Shown here piece after piece: positions 1-10,410 of a stretch of DNA of 64,000 bases; position 1 is the first letter of the stretch; every line of letters begins with the position of its first letter. The DNA comes from Haliotis asinina (lineage: Eukaryota > Mollusca > Gastropoda > Lepetellida > Haliotidae), in assembly GCF_037392515.1 (NCBI RefSeq), contig NC_090287.1, positions 12,575,001-12,639,000 on the forward strand, read 5' to 3'. The position numbers were made by a program, and so were the translations under genes. The notes below the pieces were generated by a model that had not been told where the DNA came from, searched no databases, and saw only the letters and a program-made list of their open reading frames with translations.

Positions 1-871
1 TTACTGTTCATCCATCTGGATGCCTTATACATTTTTTCTGTATCCATTCTCTGAATTTGTGCATACTGGATACACATTTCTGCATAGTGTTACACCCTGT
101 GTTTTGAACTGTTGCCTGTTAACCATTGTTTACAGTATGTTAGATGGACAGAAAACATATCCTTTTCAAATATATCACTTAAAATTGCTCAATATTTTTC
201 ATCAAATTTGTGAGGGTGGAAAACGTTGGTGACTACACAGTATTAAAGTGTCTTCTACCTGTCAGATCCCAAAATATCCTGATTGTAATCATATTTGGAG
301 GTGATGCTGTAATACTAGTCAACAACTAAGTGACTTACTATCATCAGTCCTCTTTTTATGCATTCATTCATGTCATCCAATAACTTGAAAATCTATCAAT
401 GATTAGCCAATTTTGTCCAATTTGTTCATTTGTAGGCCAAGATCATTGTAAGTTTCACTCCAAACTTGCAATTGTATGTCATGTTATGACATCGCAGATC
501 ACCACATGTATTTCTTTACAGTTATGTTTCTGCCCATGATTTTGTTTCAGTTTATCATTAAAGTAATTTACAGTTAGATAATGTACAAAATTATGTTTCT
601 TTCTAACTCTTACACCAAAAATTGAATCGTACGAATGATAAGAGTATTAATCTTGTGTTCTTCAAATAGGAAAATATGCTTGTTTAGGCACGTGAAGATT
701 AGAGAATAACCCACAAGGCATGAATGTTTATATATATCTTCCACAGTGTCATTTCCTTCAAACATTTGTGGGGGTTTTTTTTGTCTTTTTTTTCGGCGGT
801 GGTAGGGTTCATGAAAATTCTGCAAGGTGCGATTGAGGAAGGTATGTCAGTTGTGGGCAGTAACCAGTTCC
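1..871. other. non-coding, AT-rich, no gene seen
   Basis: Only short ORFs with no recognisable protein motif occur here. No SINE copy, tandem array or RNA gene was noticed. It may belong to an intron or the 5' flank of the PPP1R37-like gene whose N-terminal exon is missing from this window, but nothing in the sequence shows that. Confidence 0.5.
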
Positions 872-876
872 ACTTC

Positions 877-1914
877 CAGGCCCCCCTAAGTAATTGAAGG
901 AATTACAGCAAATTTGAAGGAATTGCATCTCAAATGTAAACAAACGCAGCCCACTCGCGAAACAATTGCAGCGATATCGGTAATTTAGCGGTAATAACAG
1001 AAACACATCGGCCCTATCGGAAGCAGTGTCGGTAATACTGGAAACACGATCGGCCATCTTCGGAGATTTTTCGGTCGCGAGCGGAAACGCACGCAGCAAA
1101 ACATGGCGTCGTTGGAACAAGCGCCCGTCTCGGTGAGATTTGTTTTTAGTTCCTACTATTACAATTTTATACTTATCCATCTTTGACCACCCGTGTTGAA
1201 TGCGTTTAGGTATGAGGTGTTGTCGGGGCAATAACTTATGTTTTTAGGAAAAGATAGTCACTCTAGGAGAGTGTCACAAGTCATGCCCCTGCAGTTTGTT
1301 TACATCTGAACATCGAAGTCGTGCCGATGATCACGAACGTGCGCCAGATATAACATCATTTTTTAAAAAAAAATGTGTTTAAATTTGTCAGTTGCACTTC
1401 ATAGCAAGACAAATTATGGCTCATAAACTTCTTCATGGCGCACGTTCATGATGTTCGTAATCATCGGCACGACTTCGATGTTCAGATGTAAACAATCTCC
1501 AGGGGCATGACTTGTGACACTCTTCTGCAGTGACAATCTTTTCCTAAAAACATAAGCTATTGCCCCGACAACACCTCATACCTAAACGCATTCAACACGG
1601 GTGGTCAAAGATGGATAAGTGTAAAAATGTAATAGTAGGAACTAAAAACAAATCTCACCGAGACGGGCGCTTGTTCCAACGACGCCATGTTTTGCTGCGT
1701 GAGTTTCCGCTCGCGACCGAAAAATCTCCGAAGATGGCCGATCGTGTTTCCAGTATTACCGACATTGCTTCCGATAGGGCCGATGTGTTTCTGTTATTAC
1801 CGCTAAACTACCGATATCGCTGCAATTGTTTCGCGAGTGGGCTGCGTTTGTTTACATTTGAGATGCAATTCCTTCAAATTTGCTGTTATTCCTTCAATTA
1901 CTTAGGGGGGCCTG
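877..1914. mobile_element. 1038-bp foldback element, two ~470-bp inverted arms
   Basis: The left arm (877-1346) and right arm (1436-1914) are near-identical inverted copies around an 89-bp loop. The termini read CAGGCCCCCCTAAG and its complement. The 5-mer ACTTC flanks both ends directly (872-876 and 1915-1919), as expected of a target-site duplication. The right arm has about nine extra bases near the loop relative to the left. Each arm carries the same ORF, read outward (809-1231 on - and 1560-1922 on +), but it matches no known protein and simply mirrors the palindrome. CAGG-type ends with a 5-bp duplication would fit a non-autonomous hAT-like element; the superfamily is inference. Confidence 0.8.
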
Positions 1915-1919
1915 ACTTC

Positions 1920-4688
1920 TGATTTGCGCAACATGCTATGCACACTTGCAGACAACTATAGACAGGAGTCGAGTTTAAGAAATTCCTACCTCCACCTTTG
2001 AAGAGTTCAATCTTAGTTAAGATCGCGATCTTAAATTCATGCCAACTTCCATTCGTGCTAAGATCAGCCTTGTGCAAGCGGATTAGGGCAATTGCATGGT
2101 GATTGTACAGTTGATTATAGGGGTCTAAGATTGATTGTAACTAAGATTGCTCTGTGCAAGCGGGCCCGTGGTTTTACAAAATTTGGTCTTCAGACTAATG
2201 AGTAGTCTCCAATTTTGACTTTAACTGGCGTTGCCATTTCACTAATGCAGTTGTTGACTATATCAAATGCTTCTCATTTCTGATTGGTCCTGAATATTTT
2301 CATTGTGAGTCAAAGCTCTGGATAAGATTTAGCTCATGTGGGTGCTATACCCACTGTACTTTAGGTATTATGAATGTAGAGTGGGTATTTTCTGTTTCCC
2401 ACTGCTTACTGCTTTCAGATATGTGGGTATTCTAGTGATTTTACTCATCTAATTATATATCATTGAGTAAGTTGACTAAGCAGTTATCATATGCACTGCC
2501 CTGTATCAAATATAGTGGAAATGATTCCATAAAAAATCACTCAACACTAGTCATATATTAACAGTACAACTCGATAGCAACCAATGTCTTTTTTAATGCA
2601 AGTAATTTGTATGAATTTATTCGGGAGGCATATGTTTTAATCTTATATTTTAACTGTATCTGACACTTATATGTGTAATAGGTACATAACAATTATTTTT
2701 CTATGCATAAATGGGAATTTTCTATGGCCTTTGGTGAGTTCTACTTCTAGCAGAACTGATGCAAACCAACTTTCAAAATGTTTGTGTTGGGGAGTGTTCA
2801 TGCATGTGTGCACAGAAGCAAAATTGCTTGATTGTGTTAGCGAGTGAGTGAGTGAGAGTGATTGGTTGAGTGAGTGAGTGATTTGACTGAGCTCTGTAAC
2901 AATCATATCCATATTGTACTTTATGCACATATTGTATAGTGTGTGGTGGTATGAACGCTTACTGATATTGGTTGTTGTTAGCCAAATGTTTGCCTGTGCC
3001 AGAGAAATCAATTACTTCCCAAATAGAACAAGTATGGCAGAGGGCAGTGAAAAATGGGAACTGGTGGAAAATACTCCCTCTCTCCTGGTTGTCTGGTTGC
3101 AATTTTCATCACATGCGAACAGTGGGTTACACTGATTTGTCGTTAGTACCCTTGAATCATGCTAAGGTCTCACACAGTTTTTTATTCCTACTTCCCATAA
3201 AAAAACAACAAAACAACAAAAAACATGCCAAAGAACATATGCACATAATTCAAAACTGAAACCATGTGTTGAGAGATGACAGGTTTCTATTTGTATGTAT
3301 CAAGATATTACTGTGCCTAGAGTAAACATATTGTAGCATGTGATTTATCAGATTATATTTCTGTGTTCTAAAAGTCACTTAACATGCATACTTGGAATTG
3401 TTCATTGTGTCATGTGAGAAATTGTACATTTGTAAACCAAGACAGTGCTTCTTGTTTGGAAAGAAAGCATTGCATTGAAGCTTAGCACTTAAAGGTAGTT
3501 AATGCTACTCAGTCTCATTTGGATATTAATCAGATCTTGATACCAAGTTTATGAAATTGGTTTATCACATCGAAAATGCAAACAGTTATTGCACTATAAA
3601 TGTATTATACATACATGCTCACCTTTGTCTCTAAATAGAATTTCAACAGAATTTGGACTTACATGTGTTCACTAGATCCACTGAAGACACTGAAAACAGT
3701 ATCTAATAACAGGGTTTTACTCAAACTTTGTGAAAAGAGAGTCATGGTGACTCAGTATCTATTTTGTCGAGTCCTTTTCAATATTTGAGAGTGAAGAATA
3801 TTTTAGAATAATATTTGTTTGTGGATATAAAAAAAGCAAGAGGTTTGCAAAGATTTTGTTGTTTTGTGTTGTATTTGTCATTTGTGTGTTAGTAAATAAA
3901 TAGTATATTTTCACTGTTCAATTCAGTCATAAACTCCCACATACTGAACAAATGTCATGCTGTGATTTATTCACTGTATTATTCAGTTATCAACATGACT
4001 TGAAAGAAGTATCTAAATTAATGAAAAAACTCTCAAAAATTGATTGTTTTCTTATCAAATTGATTTTATTGAACAGAAATCTGAGGGTCACTCAGAATAA
4101 TTATGTTAAGCTTGACTCACATGATAATATTTTTAGAGGCTTGAACAAAATTGTTGTGTCATATGCTGGAGTCATGCGTCATGTAAAACCCTGTAATAAT
4201 TATGCAGCAATTAGCATTGATCAGCAAATCATTTTTTAACCTATTTTTAAACCAGTGATATTCAGAAAAGGAAAAAAAATGAAACTAAAGACTTATCTTT
4301 GTAATTACACCAAAATCATCAAATCATGACATTTCTTGAAGCAGTGTTGTTAAAATGTGATTCATATTGGACCTCACTATGAATATCACCTGTCTAGCCT
4401 TCATGTGAACTTTACATCAAGGAACATTAACGGTGATGTACGTGATGCTGAGTATGTCACAGATGGCCCTTTGCATGTATGCATGTTTGTATGTATGTAT
4501 GTATATCTGAGACTAGTAAGCAGATGCTTGTCACACCATAGCTTACTCATTGCATCATGTAAATTCTTTTTTGAGGACAAAATTCTGTGTATAGCCATTT
4601 GTGGATATATTTTGACCCAGAATCTACAGTTAGTTTTTAGTTGGATGATGATCAATCCAGGATATTATTTCATAAATTATAAAATTTT
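1920..4688. other. non-coding, no gene seen
   Basis: AT-rich DNA without a supportable gene. It contains a (GAGT)n-type simple repeat near 2838-2882, probably the A/C-rich tail of a SINE on the other strand, and a short (TGTA)n run near 4481-4505. Bases 2000-2165 contain repeated TAAGAT-type words and may be an old miniature element. The 95-codon ORF at 3952-4239 is low complexity and resembles no family. Confidence 0.45.
2838..2882. repeat. (GAGT)n simple repeat
   Basis: Runs of GAGT units with interruptions. The complement is the ACTC repeat that ends the SINE-like families of this window, so it may be a degraded tail. Confidence 0.6.
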
Positions 4689-4689
4689 T

Positions 4690-4857
4690 CCTTATCCTGG
4701 CTTATGCTCATTATGGTTGTTCTTTCTTCTATCTGAACATAGTGGGACACTTGAATCCCTTGATGTTCCCTTCATTAAAATGGATGTAAAATCATTACTC
4801 ACCCACGAGTAGCCTCCCATGAGCCCGTGCATTTTGGCGCGCAAATCAGTCACAGCC
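4690..4857. repeat. left inverted terminal repeat of the DIRS-like element
   Basis: Starts near TTATCCTGGCTTATG and runs through the block ACTCACCCACGAGTAG to the stretch CGCAAATCAGTCAC. It pairs with 8845-9000 and resembles both ends of the element at 55525-57395. Confidence 0.7.
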
Positions 4858-5218
4858 TTTGACGACGGACATTAAGGCCCTGAGGTCCCAATGCGGCAAA
4901 TATTCCTTTCAGTCTTTAAAGAACAAATAAACTCAATTTTTTTGTACTCTTTTTACCACTGCATATGAAAGACTTCTGGTTAGTCATAAATGGAACACCA
5001 TTTTTTTTAAAAAAAAAAAACCCTTATGTTTAATTAATACCAAGCGCTTAAAAGTTGCTAAAAAGCCTCCTTCTTCTCTCTCACAAAATCACAGACAGGT
5101 TACGTAACTGTCGCTAGAGCCCTGCAGTGACGTCATAGAAGGAACAATTTTCAGTTAGCTGTATAGAAAATGTGTAGAAAGCTCATCGTTTTGCTGATTT
5201 CTCGACATCACCAAAGAC

Positions 5219-5400
5219 ATGCCGAATTGTTGTGTTGCTGTCATTTGCTCCTTGGGGTCGGGTGATGGTGTCACTATCCACAGATTTCCACCAGACCCAG
5301 TAGTTTGTGCTTAAATTGGTTGTTTGTGTGTGTGAAGCAAGCATTGTGGAAGCATGTGCTATGTACTAGCTGGGATGGTTTGCACCCAACCACGCTTCCA
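5219..5400 (+). pseudogene. THAP zinc-finger domain remnant
   Basis: Translation from the ATG at 5219 gives MPNCCVAVICSLGSGDGV followed by TIHRFPPDP, then a stop after 31 codons. The leading M-P-x-C-x4-C and the HRFP block are the hallmark N-terminal half of THAP domains. In a shifted frame NWL follows, compatible with the next part of the domain. THAP domains occur in P-like and Kolobok transposases and in host transcription factors. Its place among decayed mobile sequence suggests a transposase relic, possibly a separate element inserted in the DIRS-like copy. The downstream C-H zinc ligands are not visible. Confidence 0.5.
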
Positions 5401-5411
5401 GGAGTTCAAGT

Positions 5412-5930
5412 TTCATCAAGTTTATAAAATCAAGACTGCTTACTACACATTGCTGACCAAAAGGATTTTACATGAATTTAACGCTATCATCCTCAGAAGC
5501 AAGGCTGTAGTCGAAGTGACAATATTATCATAAGTAATATAATATCGACCCCGGCCTTGCTTCCAAGAGTGAAATTGTTATGTTATAAGCAATGTCATGT
5601 AAAGTCCTAATATCCATCAGTGAAATACATATTTTACTACCAGTGAAAAGTACTTTTGATTTTGTAAGACTGTGAAAACAAACTTAAATAGCATTTATCC
5701 TCAGACAGGGCACCGCCGTTTTTGAAAATCGTGAACTCACGGACTAAAGTCTGTTAGAATTATTGAGATTATGGTTTGTTTTCATCAAGTTAGAAAATCA
5801 AAACTCCTTTTTACTAGTAGTTAAATATGTATCTGAATCATGACCAAAAGGAGTTTGCATGACACAACCTGTAACATAACAATTAACATAAGTGAGTTTG
5901 GGGTCGAAGTGAAAATACTGCGCCATAAAT
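5412..5930. repeat. two imperfect direct repeats near the THAP remnant
   Basis: Bases from about 5412 (CATCAAGTTTATAAAATCAA, then GACCAAAAGGATTTTACATG) recur diverged from about 5785 (CATCAAGTTAGAAAATCAAA, then GACCAAAAGGAGTTTGCATG). They may be subterminal repeats of the decayed THAP-bearing element. No function is claimed. Confidence 0.5.
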
Positions 5931-7437
5931 TTCCTCACTTGCTAAATTTAGTTGGTTTGTAAATATTCACTCACCAGTATGTAGACACTTGTCAATATAC
6001 ATCTTTATATTTGGTCTCATAATCCCAATTTCATTATAATCATACTTGTATGCATTTTGATTGAAGCTTAATAAAAAGAAGCGATCTGTGAATGTATAAC
6101 AGGAATGTAATATCTAAACATTTTATAGTTTGCCTATATGAATCATAACTTGCACGCACGCCCTAGTGCATGTCGTCTGTATCATGACAACTTCACGACG
6201 AAAACAGTGATTCTGTTGAAAGCGATGACAACTTAATAAAAACACAATGCAAATATCAAAATAAAAACAAATGAAAGTTATAGCAGCAATGTCAGGCTAT
6301 TACCTTGTTCAGGGAAAGTATCCATCAGTATCCACTGAAACAAGTGATATTTAATTCATCTGCAGATTTCCTAAGTGATGGGTCTTTTAACAGTTTAATA
6401 TACGAAAACATGACGTGTCATTTCAGGTTTTTAACATTGCTGTATAGTCACATTGGTCACCCAAGATAGCACACCTGGCAACTAATTGCATAATGTACTC
6501 AAGTCAAGCTGTACAAGTGATGCAACATTTCCCCTGTCTGCCGAGCATCTGAGATCATTGAGCACCCTCAGTAGAACTGTCTCTGTGCTCTGTCTGGGCT
6601 GGCAGGCAGATTGGAACTAGTTGAATAGTCGATTCTGCATTTAGTGTAATGACAGTCTGATATTCACTGCTTTTTCAATCAACTTGGAAATGAAGTTTAA
6701 GTTGGAAACAGGTCGAAAGTATTTCAGTATGTTAGGGTCAAGATTATCCTTAAGCGACACAACATTTGTCATCCCCTTCATCACCACCACAGAGTTCAAC
6801 GTAGAGCTTCAACCCAGTTATGGAAAAGGTGATGACCATGATGGAGCAATGCATCACGGAAGAAAAGGCCGTCAAAGCTGTAGTCTTCCACTCCAGTGTT
6901 AGTAACTCTGCATAGCAGTGCTACAATTATGTCGACGCAAAAGGACCAAGAATACATTAGTCACAAGGTCATGCAGGAAGATGCTACTTACAGACGATCA
7001 GAAGCTCACCTTCAGACTGATGCCCTACATGAAGACCTGCACAGAAACTAACACACAAGTGTACAGTCCAAGTCTGCATCACAATGCAGCAGAAGTTATC
7101 AGTCTACCTAGGAGGAAAACTCAACCACCTCCAGTCGCCAGAAACCTGGGTCTTCATCGCTGTCAGACTTGGAGGATCATCACAACTTAGCGCACAGGAA
7201 TCATCATCGAGACTACTTATCACAGGATTTACCTGCATGAAGACATATGGACTCATCTAGAGATGATTATCAGGATCGCTCACCTGCACGCAGGCCTTCA
7301 TGCACAGATACTTAGTTACAAGTATGAGGATGAAGGGGATGTCATTTCTCCATACACAGAAGTAACATCATGGATCGCTGATAGTTTGGACTTAAACATC
7401 ACCTTCCAAGGAATCTAATGATGCACATATTTATAAG

Positions 7438-8281
7438 TTGATTAATGACGATTTTGACAAGGTCACCATTCCGCCAATTGAACCTGTCTGTAGGGTTCCG
7501 GAACATCTACACACAGCGTTTGATAAAGCACTGCACTGCATGGGACCGTTTACCAAGGCTCCTGATGTAGATGAAGACTACAAGCTTATATCAGAGTCCC
7601 GCAGCAGGTTTTATACGGTTGAAGATAAGAAGTTGGTGCAGATGGATACAACTACCCAATGTTCATTTGATGGACTTGCACAATCAAGATCCATCAACAA
7701 GGTCATGATTTCATGATTCCAGGATTCAAACTCCGAGGAGGATCAGATGATCTTATCTGCATTACTGACCCCAAAGAAAGACCAGATATTTATCTCAGAG
7801 CATTTGGCATCAATCTCTACTGGACTAACCCTTTTGAGGAGACAAGGTTTACTCTTGGCATGTACTATGTGTCTCAAGTTCTGCACAGAAGATACAAGGT
7901 AGAGTTAAGAGCCATCCAATACTGACAAGAGCACCAATTGTGTTCAACTATGCAACCGACACCTGGACGATGCCATTGCAGCTCTACTTGCAAAGAATGC
8001 CGCCAAGGAGCTTGACCAAGCTCACCTTACGCCAGGATTTTGATCATCAATTTTCCTAGTTCCCAAGAAAAACTCCAGAGAAAAGTTTCGTATACAATAT
8101 GAAGAAATTCAACATGGAATATTTACTAAAGGCTGCCCAAGTTCAAGATGATACATCTTCCTCAGGTCTGACTGTTCAACAAACAGACACAGACATTTGT
8201 GTCACCAGCACTGGATGCACAAGCCTGGGCAACAGATACTCAAAGGCGCTGAGAAACTCTCAACCTATTTTTATCACATGA
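7438..8281 (+). pseudogene. DIRS-like gag/reverse transcriptase fragments
   Basis: Consecutive short open frames read as pieces of one polyprotein broken by frameshifts. The segment at 7438-7716 contains YKLISESRSRFYTVEDKKLV, and 7965-8090 contains the stretch SSIFLVPKKNSREKFR preceded by an in-frame TGA. The catalytic YxDD segment of a reverse transcriptase was not found, so much of the enzyme is deleted or unrecognisable. It lies inside the inverted repeats at 4690-4857 and 8845-9000. Confidence 0.5.
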
Positions 8282-8844
8282 CTTATCGATGCCAATACAC
8301 TCCGGGGAATAAAATGGTTGAGAGTCCATGTGCACGTCTCAGAACAGAATAGCATGAGTTATCATACCCCTGTACATGTAGGCTTTATTTGTCCCTGAAG
8401 AAGGGATTGCATCTTTTTCGTGATACATACATCAATTGATGAAGTTGCTATAAAATAACTATATCTAAAGTCACTATGATGAAGATGTGATAAATAACTT
8501 TTTTAAGAGTTTTGACAGTTGTGGTCCCCCTAGATACAGAACAAAAGTTGAAAGTCTGCAAACCTACAGTGCCGTTTCAAGTTCCCATGGGGGGTTACAG
8601 GACGTAAAATGCATGACAACTAGAGAATCCAGGATGTGGCATGACCCACCACAGTTTCTGGCAAGCATAATAAGCTTGAGTCAGGATGAAGAAAAATATG
8701 TAATGTTCAGATTAAAAATGATATTTTATACTTACCCTGACTCATGAGATCAAACCTCCTGTCCTCCCCTCTCATGACACTCTGGATTTCTATGTAAATC
8801 CGGGTGCCGGGCAGGTATTCAGAGAGAGTGAAGAGCATGGCAGG

Positions 8845-9000
8845 TCATGTGACTGATTTGCACGCCAAAATGCAAGGCTCATGGGAGGCTACTCGTGGGT
8901 GAGTAATGATTTTACATCCGCTTTAATGAAGGAACTTTGAGGGATTCAAGTGTTCCTCTACGTTGGGATAAAAGGAGACAAGCATAATAAGGATAAGTAT
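8845..9000. repeat. right inverted terminal repeat of the DIRS-like element
   Basis: Reverse complement of 4690-4857 with scattered substitutions. The complementary word CTACTCGTGGGTGAGTAATG is the easiest anchor. Confidence 0.7.
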
Positions 9001-9005
9001 AAGAT

Positions 9006-9538
9006 AAGAGTCTGGATTAGTATAAAATATTGATTTTAATCAGAAAATTACATTTTTGGTGACATGTTTTAGTACTCAGAATCTATTGTCAATGTCATAA
9101 TATGGATTTGGTATAGGTTGGTGTTGGTTATTGAACATTTGGCAACAAGAGGAAAAAATTATCTACCTCTCACTATATTTCCACTGATTATTGATCTGAA
9201 ATACTGCTTTTGTACTGCAGGTTATCTGAAATGAGAACTGATAAGTTTTTTACTAAATTCAATAAATGCAATGTTCAAATCCAATTTATATGCTTTTAGC
9301 ATATCACAAGATCCTTCATTATCAAAGACAAATCTGGTATTGTCCTCAAAATTAATGCTAGTAAGTTGGGCTATTTTATTAAAGTTTTAATGCAAACATA
9401 GTAAACATATTTGTCTTCTTGAAGCAGCACAATCTACAAACTAAGATGTAATGTGTACACGAGATAGCATATTGTCTCTTGTACGTGAGACAGTGTGCTC
9501 CGCACTACGAACTGAAGCGGTTAAAGTACTGTAAAATT
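9006..9538. other. non-coding, nothing recognised
   Basis: AT-rich sequence between two mobile elements. No ORF with protein-like character, no array and no RNA gene were seen. Confidence 0.4.
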
Positions 9539-9777
9539 GTTGTCCTCCTGAGAGGGTACATAAGTCCCAAAATATTTCAAGTACATTAAAAATGTCCACC
9601 GCTTTTGACCGTTGCATATGTGTATTTTTAATGTTTAGCTCAATGTATCTACATTGTGAACAGCTGAAGGGATGGTGTAAATCCAACGAAGGCCCATGTA
9701 GGAAGCAAATCTGTTTTTCTCCATGGTCCCTAATATGGTGATCTATCTTCAGTTGTTGGCGATCTATAGCCCATTTT
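9539..9777 (+). repeat. dispersed repeat, copy 1 (second copy at 51060)
   Basis: Begins near GTCCTCCTGAGAGGGTACAT and ends near GTTGGCGATCTATAGCC. A diverged same-strand copy lies at 51060-51300 with matching order of blocks: CTCCTGAGA, AAGTCCCAAAA, AAGGGATG-TGTAAATCCAAC and TATGGTGATCTA. The family is unknown; the length and spacing fit an old non-autonomous element. Confidence 0.7.
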
Positions 9778-10410
9778 TATACTGTCTTGTCTGTATTTGA
9801 AGTCAAAGTTTAGAGATACATGCTAGTTATACTTCTAAATTACTTTGATTTTCTAGTTGGTTTTACTGTCCTTCGTTGACACTAATGACAGGTTTACATT
9901 TACATGTATTTATGGTGAATTTACAACATGTTATAGTCATGATATGGCTGAAATATTGCCGATGTGACTTTCACTCACTCACTCACTCACTCACTCACTC
10001 ACTCACTAGATAAGTCTTTTAAAACTGAATATGGCTGTCAAAGCCTTGGCCCATTTCACATAACACTGCACATACTTCATTAATATGTTTTTTTCTTGGA
10101 AGGGACTAGTGGTAAAATGTTAATAGTATACTGGTCAGTGTCATAAAAAATCATAGGCTGCCATCTGAACCTGCATGCTTCAAGAGCTGCACACTGCAGC
10201 TCAACTTTTCAGGCCCTCGTGTGAAACAATTCAGCTTACTGTAGCATGAATCAGTACGTACATTTACTGCAGGCCATGAGGACCAACACAAGTTTGAAAA
10301 TCAGGTCCGACACAGATCTACCAGCAACAGGCCAGTGGACAGGCACTTACATGAAACACTGATACTTATCCTCTGGACTAGAATTAAGTAATTTCTAATG
10401 TATGTTTCAG
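9778..10410. other. non-coding flank of the first visible PPP1R37 exon
   Basis: Contains a fragment of the second SINE-like family's 3' tail (about 9935-9970) running into (CACT)n at 9972-10007. The exon encoding the expected N-terminal region of the PPP1R37-like protein could not be found here. Confidence 0.5.
9935..10008 (+). repeat. SINE 3' tail fragment with (ACTC)n
   Basis: The words GCTGAAATATTGCCGATGTG are followed by about nine ACTC units. This is the shared 3' end of the two SINE-like families in the window. Confidence 0.75.

Larger units (their letters stand above)
4690..9005 (+). mobile_element. decayed DIRS-like retrotransposon with inverted termini
   Basis: About 165 bp at 4690-4857 recur as an inverted copy at 8845-9000; both contain the block ACTCACCCACGAGTAGCCTC. 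Inside, at 7965-8090 on +, the conceptual frame reads a helix-rich stretch followed by PGF, a stop, then SSIFLVPKKNSREKFR, which matches the start of DIRS-type reverse transcriptases. The ORF at 7438-7716 (with FYTVEDKKL) resembles DIRS gag C-terminal regions. Just before the right terminus, 8670-8750 carries head-to-head copies of the terminal word (GAGTCAGGAT and CCTGACTCAT), comparable to the internal complementary region of DIRS elements. All frames are broken by stops and deletions. A shorter copy of the same family lies at 55525-57395. Confidence 0.6.

Noticed and set aside
809..1922. Two near-identical ORFs of 140 and 120 codons facing opposite ways
   Set aside because: They are mirror translations of one inverted repeat, match no domain, and end at the element border; treated as part of the foldback element.
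3952..4812. 95- and 151-codon ORFs
   Set aside because: Low-complexity AT-rich sequence; the second runs into the terminal repeat of the DIRS-like element, and neither shows a protein family signature.
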